Shown in pieces: positions 17,995 through 25,732 of a stretch of DNA of 64,000 nt. The notes under the pieces are model-generated. The model worked only from the letters and a program-made list of their open reading frames with translations, had not been told where the DNA came from and made no database searches. Both the position numbers and the translations under genes were made by a program. Each line of letters opens with the position of its first letter. Within the stretch, counting starts at the first letter, position 1. This DNA comes from Myxococcaceae bacterium JPH2 (GTDB lineage: Bacteria; Myxococcota; Myxococcia; Myxococcales; Myxococcaceae): positions 310,001-374,000 of the forward strand of contig JAEMGR010000003.1 in assembly GCA_016458225.1 (NCBI GenBank), given 5' to 3'.

Positions 17995-18966
17995 ATGAAG
18001 AAGCTGTTGGCGTTCATGGCGGCGGTGGCGCTCCTGGCGGGCCCGACGGCCGCGCGCGCGGAGCTGGTGGACAAGGTGGTCGCGGTGGTGAACCGCGACG
18101 TCATCTCGCTCTCGGAGCTGGAGCAGCGCGCCGCGCCGGAGATGCAGCGGTTCAACGCCGAGCGCGATGCGCGCAAGCGCGCGGAGGCACGCAGCCAGGT
18201 GCTGAAGACGACGCTGGACACGCTCATCGGCGAGAAGCTGATGGAGGGTGAAATCCAGCAGCTCGGCATCACCGCCACGGACGCCGAGGTCGAGGAGCTG
18301 GTGGCCGACGTCCGCAAGCAGAACAACATCACCGACGCGGCCCAGTTCGAGCAGCTCCTCGCGGGCGAGGGCCTCACCCTGCCCCGCTACCGGGACATGA
18401 TGCGCAAGCGCATCCTGCGCGACCGCCTGCTGCGCATGAAGGTGGGCCCCAAGGTGAAGGTGACCGAGGAGGACCTCAAGGCCGCCTACGCGCAGTACTC
18501 GCGGCTGGAGGGCGAGGACACCGAGGTCCACGCCCGCCACATCCTCGTGCAGGTGGACGCCAAGGCCACGCCCGAGGTGGTGGAGGCCGCGCGCAAGAAG
18601 GCCGAGGGCATCGCGCAGGAAGCCCGGCGTCCCGGCATGGACTTCTCGGCGCTCGCGCGCGCGCGCAGCGAGGGCCCGAGCGCGGCGGATGGCGGTGACC
18701 TGGGCTTCTTCAAGCGCGGCGTGATGGTGGCCGCCTTCGAGAAGGCCGCGTTCTCGCTGAAGGACGGCGAGGTGAGCGAGCCCATCCGCACCAACTTCGG
18801 CTGGCACATCCTGAAGGTGGAGGAGCGCCGCAACGTGAAGGTGGCCTCCTACGACGAGATGAAGCCCAAGCTGGAGTCCAAGCTGCTCCAGGAGAAGACG
18901 GAGAAGTTCCTGGACCAGTACGTCCAGGAGCTGCGCTCGAAGGCCAACGTCGAAGTGAAGCTGTGA
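17995..18966 (+). CDS. surA: SurA-like periplasmic chaperone / peptidyl-prolyl isomerase
   Basis: Protein of 323 residues with a cleavable signal peptide (ending AARAE) and no lipobox. It opens with LVDKVVAVVNRDVISLSELE, the SurA N-terminal signature, then a helical chaperone part and one parvulin domain (HARHILVQVD, GGDLGFFKRGVMVAAFEKA, FGWHILKVEERR). It should escort outer-membrane beta-barrel proteins through the periplasm. E. coli SurA has two parvulin domains; this has one, common in Myxococcota. pdxA follows with a 4-base overlap, the same order as in E. coli. Confidence 0.9.
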   Translation: MKKLLAFMAAVALLAGPTAARAELVDKVVAVVNRDVISLSELEQRAAPEMQRFNAERDARKRAEARSQVLKTTLDTLIGEKLMEGEIQQLGITATDAEVEELVADVRKQNNITDAAQFEQLLAGEGLTLPRYRDMMRKRILRDRLLRMKVGPKVKVTEEDLKAAYAQYSRLEGEDTEVHARHILVQVDAKATPEVVEAARKKAEGIAQEARRPGMDFSALARARSEGPSAADGGDLGFFKRGVMVAAFEKAAFSLKDGEVSEPIRTNFGWHILKVEERRNVKVASYDEMKPKLESKLLQEKTEKFLDQYVQELRSKANVEVKL

Positions 18967-20009
18967 CACGCGGCGCGGGGAGCGACCGCCAGCGGCCCGT
19001 GGTGGGCATCTCGCTGGGGGACGTGTCGGGCATCGGGCCGGAGGTGACGGCCGCCGCGCTGGCGCGCCCCTCGGTGCGCCGGGCGCTCGTTCCGGTGGTG
19101 TTCGGAGACGGCCCCACGCTGGAGCGCTTCCCGCAGTTCCGCGACTACCTGCGCGCGTCCCCCGAGGAGCTGGGGCGCGTGCATGGTCCCACCGTGGTGG
19201 AGGTCACCCGGCTGGCGGCGAAGGACCGCGTGCCGGGCAAGCCCTCGCGCGAGGGCGGGCGCGCGCAGTACGCCTACGTGACGGCCGCCATCGCCGCCAT
19301 GCGGGAGCGACACGTGGATGCGCTGTGCACCGCGCCCGTGTCGAAGGAGCAGATTTCGCGCGCGGGCATCCCCTTCATGGGCCACACGGAGGTCCTCGCG
19401 GAGGCCTTCGGCGTGGAGGTCCTCATGATGATGGATGGTCCGCGCGTGCGCATCGCGCTGGCCACCAACCACGTGCCGCTGGCCTCGTTGTCCTCGCGGC
19501 TCACGGTGGAGGGGCTCACCGAGCAACTCCAGCTGTTGTCGCGGAGCCTCGCGCCCGTGGTGGGACGCCGGCCGCGGCTCGCGGTGTTGGGGCTCAACCC
19601 GCACGCGGGCGAGGGTGGCCTGCTGGGGCGCGAGGAGGTCGAGGTGATTGGCCCCGCCATCCAGCGGGCGCGGCGCGCGAAGGTGGATGCGCACGGGCCG
19701 CTCGCGGCGGATGGCCTCTTCGCGCAGCCGGAGCGCGTGGGCGCCGAGTACGACGCGGTGCTGGCCATGTACCACGACCAGGGACTCATCCCGGCCAAGG
19801 CGCTGGACTTCGAGCGCACGGTGAACGTGACGCTCGGGCTGCCGGTGCCGCGCACGTCGCCGGACCACGGCACCGCCTACGCGCTGGCGGGCACGGGCAA
19901 GGCGAGCTGCGTGCCCATGGTGGAGGCGCTGCTCAAGGCCGCGACGCTCGCGGCAGTTTCGCCTCCAGGTGCGCGACGAGGTCCTCGCCGTCCCGCTCGG
20001 GGTCGATGA
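18963..20009 (+). CDS. pdxA: 4-hydroxythreonine-4-phosphate dehydrogenase
   Basis: Protein of 348 residues from a GTG inside the surA stop (GTGA). PdxA signatures are present: VGISLGDVSGIGPE, CTAPVSKEQI, the metal-binding GHTEVLAEAFG, LNPHAGEGG, YHDQGLIPAK and RTSPDHGTAYALAG. It oxidises 4-phosphohydroxy-threonine in pyridoxal phosphate synthesis. The last 20 or so residues (PPGARRGPRRPARGR) are basic, exceed the usual length and overlap a convergent gene by 77 bases, so the true C-terminus may have been altered by a shift or read-through. Confidence 0.95.
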   Translation: MTRGAGSDRQRPVVGISLGDVSGIGPEVTAAALARPSVRRALVPVVFGDGPTLERFPQFRDYLRASPEELGRVHGPTVVEVTRLAAKDRVPGKPSREGGRAQYAYVTAAIAAMRERHVDALCTAPVSKEQISRAGIPFMGHTEVLAEAFGVEVLMMMDGPRVRIALATNHVPLASLSSRLTVEGLTEQLQLLSRSLAPVVGRRPRLAVLGLNPHAGEGGLLGREEVEVIGPAIQRARRAKVDAHGPLAADGLFAQPERVGAEYDAVLAMYHDQGLIPAKALDFERTVNVTLGLPVPRTSPDHGTAYALAGTGKASCVPMVEALLKAATLAAVSPPGARRGPRRPARGR

Positions 20010-20253
20010 GCGTCGAGTGCGAGCCCCGGCCGGTGGAGTCGGGGATGACGAGCACCGTCACCTGACCGGTGGGGCAGCGCCCGAGGCACGGGGCGGGAAT
20101 CACGCGCGTGCGCTCACCCAGTCCCCGCGCATGGAGTGTCTCGCGCACGCGGCGAGGCAGGTCCACCCCGCCCGCGTTCGCCTCGAGGCGAACCAGGCAA
20201 CGGTGACACAAATGCAACTCCGTGGTGTCTGTCACTCGGATTCCGGGGGGCAC
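19933..20253 (-). CDS. thioredoxin-like [2Fe-2S] ferredoxin
   Basis: Protein of 106 residues. The cluster ligands are probably in LCHRC near the start and PCLGRCPTG further on, the arrangement of thioredoxin-fold [2Fe-2S] ferredoxins; the middle has a typical helix-strand alternation. It should be an electron carrier or a sensor; its partner is not visible. Its 3' end overlaps the pdxA 3' end on the opposite strand by 77 bases. Confidence 0.8.
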   Translation of the reverse strand: MPPGIRVTDTTELHLCHRCLVRLEANAGGVDLPRRVRETLHARGLGERTRVIPAPCLGRCPTGQVTVLVIPDSTGRGSHSTLIDPERDGEDLVAHLEAKLPRASRP

Positions 20254-20300
20254 ATGACGTCAGGCGGCGAAGGATAGCCGCGAGGCCCGGTGAAGACACC

Positions 20301-20369
20301 GGGCCCGTGCACACTCCGGCACCCGTCGCGCCGTGGCGTGCACGGGCCCTCTGGACCCGTGCACGCCAC
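20301..20369. promoter_or_regulatory. overlapping GC-rich inverted repeats, switch-like
   Basis: Three arms share a core. Arm 1 (20301-20312) GGGCCCGTGCAC, arm 2 (20338-20349, extended upstream to 20333) GTGCACGGGCCC, arm 3 (20356-20369) CCCGTGCACGCCAC. Arm 2 can pair with arm 1 (12 bases) or with arm 3 (14 bases from 20333-20346), but not both. No T-run follows on either strand. Lies downstream of the aldo/keto reductase and upstream of the ferredoxin, both minus. Could be a terminator, an operator or an RNA switch. Confidence 0.5.
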
Positions 20370-20540
20370 CCGCCCACGCCCTGCCCCTCGCCCGCCACTC
20401 AACCCTCCCACCCTCCGCCAGGGCATCAAGCTAGGTCGACCTCAGACTCCCGCTACCCCGCCCGTTGGCTCTTGAACGCCGAATCCTCACAAAGCGGAAA
20501 CCACCCGTGAGGACTGTCCGGAACCTCACCGCTGGGCGCG

Positions 20541-21626
20541 CTACCAGCGCTCCGCGTCCGAGCGGGGCGCCATCGGCGAGGGCGGCGCCTCCACCCCGTT
20601 CACCGAGAGCCCCCCGTGCATGTAGATGGGCGTGGCTCCGATGAAGGCCGCCGGGAACCCCAGCGTGGGCGTGGAGGCGTCATCCAGCGCCTTCACCTGC
20701 GCGTCCGTCAGCTTCAGCTCCAGCGCGCCCAGGTTGTCATCGAGCTGCGCCAGCGTGCGCGCGCCAATGATGGTGGACGACACGCCCGGCCGCCCCTGCA
20801 CCCACGCGAGCGCCACGCGCGCCACCGTCGAGGACTGCTCCTTCGCCACGCGCTGGAGCACGTCGAGGATTCCGTAGGTGCGCTCGGTGAGCGAGGCGTC
20901 CAGCCGCGCGCCCCGGTCCGACTTCAGCTTGCCCGCGTTCTCGCGCGTGAACTTGCCGCTGAGCGCGCCACCCTTGAGCGGAGACCACGGCGTCACCCCC
21001 AGCCCCAGCTCGCGCGCCATGGGGATGAGCTCCCCTTCCACCGTGCGCTCAATCAGCGAGTACTCAATCTGCAACGCGATGAGCGGCGCCCAGCCTCGGA
21101 AGGAGGACATCACCTGCGCCTGCGCCACCTTCCAGGCCGGCGTGTCGGAGATGCCCGCGTAGCGAATCTTGCCGGCGCGAACCAGGTCGTCCAGCGCGCG
21201 CAGCGTCTCCTCGATGGGCGTGTGGATGTCGTAGCAGTGCATCCAATACAAATCGATGTAGTCCGTCTGCAGCCGGCGCAAGGACTCCTCGCACGCGGCC
21301 ACCAGGGACTTGCGACCCGCGCCGCCTCCGTTCGGATCCGAGGCGAACAGGTTGCCGAAGAACTTGGTCGCGATGACGAGCCGGTCGCGCTTGTTCGGAT
21401 GGCGACCGAGGTGGTCCCCAATGATTTTCTCCGAGTGGCCGCGCGTGTAGAGATTGGCCGTGTCGATGAAGTTGCCGCCGCGCTCGATGAAGCGATCGAG
21501 GATGGCCGCGGACGTCTCGACCGAGCTGCCGAAGCCCAGGTCCTCTCCGAACGTCATCGCGCCCAGACAGAATGGACTGACACGCAGACCGGAACGACCC
21601 AGGGCGAGGTAGTGCTGGAGCGACAT
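20541..21626 (-). CDS. aldo/keto reductase
   Basis: Protein of 361 residues, a TIM-barrel NADPH-dependent oxidoreductase: LGAMTFGE, NFIDTANLY (catalytic Asp and Tyr), VIATKFFG (catalytic Lys), DLYWMHCYD (catalytic His), and a VSSTIIGARTLAQLDDNL cofactor-binding end. It reduces aldehydes or ketones of unknown identity. The ATG at 21626 follows GGGGAG and is preferred over 21638. About 290 bases separate its stop from the ferredoxin start; that gap contains the paired hairpins at 20301-20369 and no gene. Confidence 0.92.
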   Translation of the reverse strand: MSLQHYLALGRSGLRVSPFCLGAMTFGEDLGFGSSVETSAAILDRFIERGGNFIDTANLYTRGHSEKIIGDHLGRHPNKRDRLVIATKFFGNLFASDPNGGGAGRKSLVAACEESLRRLQTDYIDLYWMHCYDIHTPIEETLRALDDLVRAGKIRYAGISDTPAWKVAQAQVMSSFRGWAPLIALQIEYSLIERTVEGELIPMARELGLGVTPWSPLKGGALSGKFTRENAGKLKSDRGARLDASLTERTYGILDVLQRVAKEQSSTVARVALAWVQGRPGVSSTIIGARTLAQLDDNLGALELKLTDAQVKALDDASTPTLGFPAAFIGATPIYMHGGLSVNGVEAPPSPMAPRSDAERW

Positions 21627-21812
21627 GGAACTCCCCATGAGAGGACTCAGGAAAAGGCGGTCGCAGAGCTAATCCGACCTCCTGGCTCCCGCCACTCAAC
21701 CCCCGCCCTTTCTCCTGGGTGGGTCCGCGAGACGCCCGCTGTCGCCACCGCGCTGCGTCGCGGAGCACTCCCCTCGGAGCCCTGCTAGGCTCGCGCCCGG
21801 GGAGGCATTCAC

Positions 21813-22391
21813 ATGGCAAACGTCCACGACCACCGCCGCTGGCTCCTGCCAGCCCAGTCCACGGATTGGCTCATTGTGTCATCGCTCGACACGGAGGCGC
21901 GGACCTCGGAACGGACCCGCGTGCCCGAGGTCTTCGTCACCTCATTCCTGGACCGGTGGCTCGCCACCCCCGCGGCGCGAACCCTGGATGCCATGTACGA
22001 GACGCTCGGAGGCCATCGCCCCCTGGGGCTGACCGGGCTGGAGCGCAGCCGCTACGAGCAGCGCCTGAAGCAGCGGCTGGAAGAAGCCTTCGCTCGCGGC
22101 GAGCTGGTGGCGCTCCAGCTGGACCGCCCCACATTGGTGCCCCCCGTCTGGCCCGAGCCGCCGAAGGAGAAGGCGGAGGAGCTGGTCCCCCAGGAGCTGA
22201 CCTTCCTGGCCATCGAGCTGAAGGACGAGTCCGGCAAGCCGGTTCCCAACGCGCGTTACGTCGTGACGCTGCCGGACGGCAGCAAGCGCGAGGGCACGCT
22301 CAACGCAAACGGTCATGCCCGCGAGGACAATGTCGTCCCGGGCCAATGCCAGGTCTCCTTTCCAGAACTCGACGGACAGAGCTGGAGTTGA
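21813..22391 (+). CDS. protein with VgrG-linker-like domain
   Basis: Protein of 192 residues. The last 60 match the small Ig-like (carboxypeptidase-regulatory-like) domain often found at the C-terminus of VgrG and other effector-linked proteins: IELKDESGKPVPNARY, TLPDGSKREGTL, and a PGQCQVSFPELDG end. The N-terminal 125 residues are helical and charged with no recognised domain. This could be an adaptor or toxin-associated component of a secretion system, but no type VI genes lie in the window. No signal peptide. Confidence 0.6.
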   Translation: MANVHDHRRWLLPAQSTDWLIVSSLDTEARTSERTRVPEVFVTSFLDRWLATPAARTLDAMYETLGGHRPLGLTGLERSRYEQRLKQRLEEAFARGELVALQLDRPTLVPPVWPEPPKEKAEELVPQELTFLAIELKDESGKPVPNARYVVTLPDGSKREGTLNANGHAREDNVVPGQCQVSFPELDGQSWS

Positions 22392-22443
22392 GGCCCCCCC
22401 GCCAAGCGCGTGGACCAGGGTTTGGGCTAGTGTCCGCGGCGCC

Positions 22444-22800
22444 ATGGACGCCTCGGACAACGAGCGGTTGACCTCGCCCGCATGGACGTTCCTCACCAAC
22501 CACGCGCATGTCTTGCTTTGCATCGCGGCAGACCCGGAGATTCGACTCCGCGATGTCTCCGAGCGCGTGGGCATCACCGAGCGGGCCGTGCAGCGCATCG
22601 TCAGTGACTTGGAGGAAGCGGGCTATCTGCTCCGCGCGCGGGAGGGACGGCGCAATCACTACACCGTCCGAGGAGACCTGCCGCTGAGACACCCGGTCGA
22701 GCAGCACCACAACGTCTCGGTCCTCCTCGCGCTGGCCACTCCCCCCTTGGAGGCGCAGCCAGCGCGAGCGGTGAATCAGGTGGGGCGCCCGACGCGCTGA
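22444..22800 (+). CDS. winged-helix DNA-binding protein (MarR-like)
   Basis: Protein of 118 residues whose centre is a winged helix: RLRDVSERVGITERAVQRIV is the helix-turn-helix, followed by DLEEAGYLLRAREGRRNHYT as the wing. The C-terminal half is Pro-rich and lacks a ligand domain. It is a putative transcriptional regulator. The ATG at 22444 gives the best start. The gene ends against a hairpin and the convergent aminopeptidase gene. Confidence 0.75.
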   Translation: MDASDNERLTSPAWTFLTNHAHVLLCIAADPEIRLRDVSERVGITERAVQRIVSDLEEAGYLLRAREGRRNHYTVRGDLPLRHPVEQHHNVSVLLALATPPLEAQPARAVNQVGRPTR

Positions 22801-22841
22801 GCCCCGTGCCGGACATCCCGTCCGCACGCGGCGCGGGGGCT
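22800..22841. terminator. bidirectional hairpin between convergent genes
   Basis: The 40-base gap between two convergent stop codons forms a bulged hairpin: an outer AGCCCCG pairs with CGGGGGCT, and an inner GTGCCGGAC with GTCCGCAC. It begins at the last base of the winged-helix gene stop and ends at the first base of the aminopeptidase stop. There is no clear U-tract, so termination strength is uncertain. Confidence 0.5.
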
Positions 22842-24226
22842 CACGGCGAGCCCGCCCGCATCGCGGCCTCTACGTCCGCGACTTCCTTCGGAATGGCCGC
22901 GGTCAGCACCTCGCGACCCTGCTCCGTCACCAGCACGTCGTCCTCGATGCGGATGCCGCGCACGTCCGAGAAGCGCGCGAGCACCGTCCGGTCCAGGCGG
23001 TCCTTCGCCACGTCCATCAAGCGCGCATCCGCCAGGATGGCGGGCACCTGATACACGCCCGGCTCGATGGTCACCGCCATGCCCGGCACCAGGTCGCGGT
23101 CCAGCCGCAGGTACGCGAGCCCGAACTCCTTCGAGCGCGTGCGGCCCGGCGCGTAGCCGGCGCGGTCACCCAGGTCCTCCATGTCATGCACGTCGAGGCC
23201 CAGCAGGTGGCCCACGCCATGGGGGAACAAGCGCGCGGTGACGCCATCCGCCACCAGCTCCTCCGCGTCCCCGCGCAGGATGCCCAGCGCCAGCAGCCCC
23301 TCGGCCGTGGCGCGGTGCGCGGCCAGGTGCACGTCGCGGTAGCGCACGCCGGGACGAACGGTGGCGATGGCGGCCTTCTGCGCGCGCAGCACCACCTCGT
23401 ACAGCTCGCGCTGCGTCGTGCTGAAGCGCCCGCTCACCGGCCACGTGCGCGTCACGTCCGCGGGCCAGCCACCCGGGCTCTCTCCGCCCACGTCCGCGAG
23501 CAGCAGGTCCTGGGGCTGCATCACGTGGTGGTACTTCACGTTGTGCAACACCTCGCCGTGCACCGTGACGATGGGGTTGTAGGCAGGGGCCACGTCGCGC
23601 GCGAGGAACTCGGCCTCCATCGCGGCGCGCACCACGGACTCGCGCAGGCCGGGCCGCGTGGCCCGCATGCCCGCCAGATGCGCGGCGCGCGTGACGTCCG
23701 CCGCCAGCCGCATTTGAGCAACCGCCGCGTCGTCCTGTCGCAAGCGCAGGGCAATCATCGCGTCCGCGAGCGGCTCGTCTCCGGGCGCCAGCCACCCGGG
23801 CTTCACCTCGCGACCGAGCAGCTCCGCGAGGTCCAGACAGGTCTCCAGGTGCGCCGTGGGAATCGTGGCCACCAACCGTCCGCGCAGCGCGGCGGGCAGC
23901 GCCGAGCGCGGCTTCACCGGAACCGCGAGCGCCTCGGAGATCTCCGCGAAGGAAGGCACCGCGCCGTCCCACAGCACGTCGTCCGGGGCGGGCTCGGGCA
24001 GATACAGCGTCCACGTCTGGCCGTCATAGAAGGCCATCGCGTCCGGCAGCCCTGGACCGAACAGGTAGAGGAAGTGACTCGACGCCCGGAAGGGGAACTG
24101 GTGGGCGGCGTAGTTGCGAGCGCGCGGTCGACTGGACGCCAGCAGGGCCGCGGTTCCTCCCAGGGCACGGGCAAGCAGGTCACGGCGCCGCAGGAAGGCG
24201 GCACGCTCGGTAGCATCGGGCAGCAT
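22841..24226 (-). CDS. pepP: aminopeptidase P family Xaa-Pro peptidase
   Basis: Protein of 461 residues, M24B family. The two-metal ligands are all visible: Asp in LLADVGGE, Asp in WPADVTRTW, His in FPHGVGHLLGLDVHD, Glu in VTIEPGVY and Glu in IRIEDDVLVT. It removes N-terminal residues preceding proline. The first 35 residues include RRRDLLARALGGTAALLA, which resembles a twin-arginine or weak export signal followed by a hydrophobic stretch, so export is possible but not certain. Confidence 0.93.
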   Translation of the reverse strand: MLPDATERAAFLRRRDLLARALGGTAALLASSRPRARNYAAHQFPFRASSHFLYLFGPGLPDAMAFYDGQTWTLYLPEPAPDDVLWDGAVPSFAEISEALAVPVKPRSALPAALRGRLVATIPTAHLETCLDLAELLGREVKPGWLAPGDEPLADAMIALRLRQDDAAVAQMRLAADVTRAAHLAGMRATRPGLRESVVRAAMEAEFLARDVAPAYNPIVTVHGEVLHNVKYHHVMQPQDLLLADVGGESPGGWPADVTRTWPVSGRFSTTQRELYEVVLRAQKAAIATVRPGVRYRDVHLAAHRATAEGLLALGILRGDAEELVADGVTARLFPHGVGHLLGLDVHDMEDLGDRAGYAPGRTRSKEFGLAYLRLDRDLVPGMAVTIEPGVYQVPAILADARLMDVAKDRLDRTVLARFSDVRGIRIEDDVLVTEQGREVLTAAIPKEVADVEAAMRAGSP

Positions 24227-24310
24227 CGAATCTCCGTTGAGTCAGCAGAGCGGCTGGCCCCGAAACACTACCCCACGGGCTTCATTTCGAAGATTCGCGC
24301 GCGGCGACCC

Positions 24311-24688
24311 TCACATCGCGTGCGAGGGCATCAGCTTCAACAGGAACGCGAGCAGCTCGTCGAAGCGCCCGTCCTTGCGGAACAGCGCATCCGCGGTGGG
24401 CGACAGCCGCGCGTCCTCCTTCCCGGTGACGAAGACGACCTTCGCCTCGGGCATCACCTGGCGCACCAGCGGCACCAGCGCGCTGCCCACGCCATCGCCC
24501 AGCTCCTGGTCCAGCAACACCACGTCAATGGCGCGCGGGCGCTGCAACAGTCCCGCCGCCTCGCGATACGAGCCCGCGGTGATGACGGCGAAGCCCACGT
24601 CCTCCAGCAGCTCCGCGAGCGCCAGCCGGATGAACTCATCGTCCTCCACCACCAGCAGGCAGCGTCCCATGGCCCACGACGCATCCAT
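24311..24688 (-). CDS. single-domain response regulator
   Basis: Protein of 125 residues forming one receiver domain: acidic pocket VVEDDEF (residues 13-19), phospho-acceptor Asp60 in LLDQELGD, Thr88 in FVTGK and Lys105 in LFRKDGR. It should be phosphorylatable. The ATG at 24688 is preceded by GGGAGG at good spacing, so longer N-terminal extensions are rejected. There is no linked kinase. Confidence 0.88.
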   Translation of the reverse strand: MDASWAMGRCLLVVEDDEFIRLALAELLEDVGFAVITAGSYREAAGLLQRPRAIDVVLLDQELGDGVGSALVPLVRQVMPEAKVVFVTGKEDARLSPTADALFRKDGRFDELLAFLLKLMPSHAM

Positions 24689-25149
24689 CACATGCCTCCC
24701 TTCAAGAAGACGTCGCCCACGCACTTCGTCGCGGGCCCATCGCCCACGGCGCGCGGCGAGGGATGGAAGGGGGAGGGAATCCGGACGCGCGGGGCGCTCC
24801 GAAGCGGGCGGGGAACACACGCCGCTCCCTGGCGCGACACGCTCAGCGGAACGGTGGGAGGGAGTCAGCGCCGCCGCCACGTCGAGCGCAGCCACCGCGT
24901 CATGCCCCGCCAGTCCGTGAGCCCGCGCGCACTCCTGGACCCGCTCCCCGCGTGGTGGAGACGGGCGCCTCGGGGGGCCGCCGCGGCCCCTCGTTGGCTC
25001 CGCCAGTGTAGCGTCGCGAGCCGTGAGACGGGACCCGGGGCCCGAGCCCGAGTGTTCAGTGTCCGTCGGATGCGCGCCAGACACAGCTCGGCCGCGCCAC
25101 CGCCCCGAGCGAACAGGAGCGGCGCGCGGCCGGAGAGAGGACGCGAACT
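24689..25149. other. intergenic region without a visible gene
   Basis: About 460 bases between a minus-strand receiver gene and a minus-strand short HPF gene. Reading frames here have no coherent protein pattern and only occur as alternative-frame extensions. The receiver's ribosome site occupies the first few bases. The region should contain the receiver promoter, but I see no convincing -10/-35 or sigma-54 site. Confidence 0.5.
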
Positions 25150-25485
25150 TCAGCGGCGATGGCCGTGCAGGGCGTCCGCGTAGTGTTGGAGTTGGCGGCG
25201 CGCGGCTTCGAACGCGGCGCTCACCGCCTGGTAGGCATCCGCGTGGGCCGTGCGCTCGTGCGAGTCATTCCCCACCACGATGTCCTTGCCCGGCACGTGC
25301 AGGTCGACGCGCACGTGAAACGGATTCCCTTGCTGCTTGTGGCGGTGAGGCTCTTCCACCACGACGTGGCACCCTACGATTCCATCGAAGAACTGCTCCA
25401 GCTTCTCTGCGTGGTCACGGATGTGTTCGCTCAGGGCATCGCTCGTCGCCATACCCCGGTAGGTGATTTGCAGCGCTCGGTTCAT
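25150..25485 (-). CDS. hpf: short ribosome hibernation promoting factor (HPF/RaiA family)
   Basis: Protein of 111 residues beginning MNRALQITYRGM, with the helix SEHIRDHAEKLEQFFDGI, VVVEEPHRH and an AYQAVSAAFEAARRQL helix: the beta-alpha-beta-beta-beta-alpha HPF fold. It lacks the C-terminal dimerisation domain, so it is the short form, which stabilises idle 70S or 100S ribosomes in stationary phase or starvation. GAGGCGG lies close before the ATG. A small hairpin (25502-25517, GGCTCC/GGAGCC) sits about 17 bases upstream of the start and could affect translation. The 247 bases upstream hold no gene. Confidence 0.88.
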   Translation of the reverse strand: MNRALQITYRGMATSDALSEHIRDHAEKLEQFFDGIVGCHVVVEEPHRHKQQGNPFHVRVDLHVPGKDIVVGNDSHERTAHADAYQAVSAAFEAARRQLQHYADALHGHRR

Positions 25486-25732
25486 CGTCCGCCTCGGATG
25501 GGGCTCCGCGTGGAGCCGGTTTGCACCGTCTTCCCAACGCCTTCGCGCGACTTGCGAATGCCTCGCTCTCTGATGGGGCGGCGGAAAGTGCCACCGCCTT
25601 GTGGGTCAGCATATAATGGCCTGCACGGGCCTGCGCAGGGCCCGCGCGAAGCCCACGCGAATTCGCACGGGTCGCCACGTGACGGCGGCACGCAGCGAGC
25701 CGTCTGACCTCGCACCGCGCGATGTCTGTCCA

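Noticed and set aside
24763-25011. Plus-strand frame of 82 codons before the hpf gene
   Set aside because: Low-complexity Pro/Arg sequence with no ribosome site, between two minus-strand genes.
25612-25617. A perfect TATAAT on the plus strand between hpf and the DUF2079 gene
   Set aside because: No -35 element at proper spacing and no plus-strand gene follows; the flanking genes are on the minus strand.
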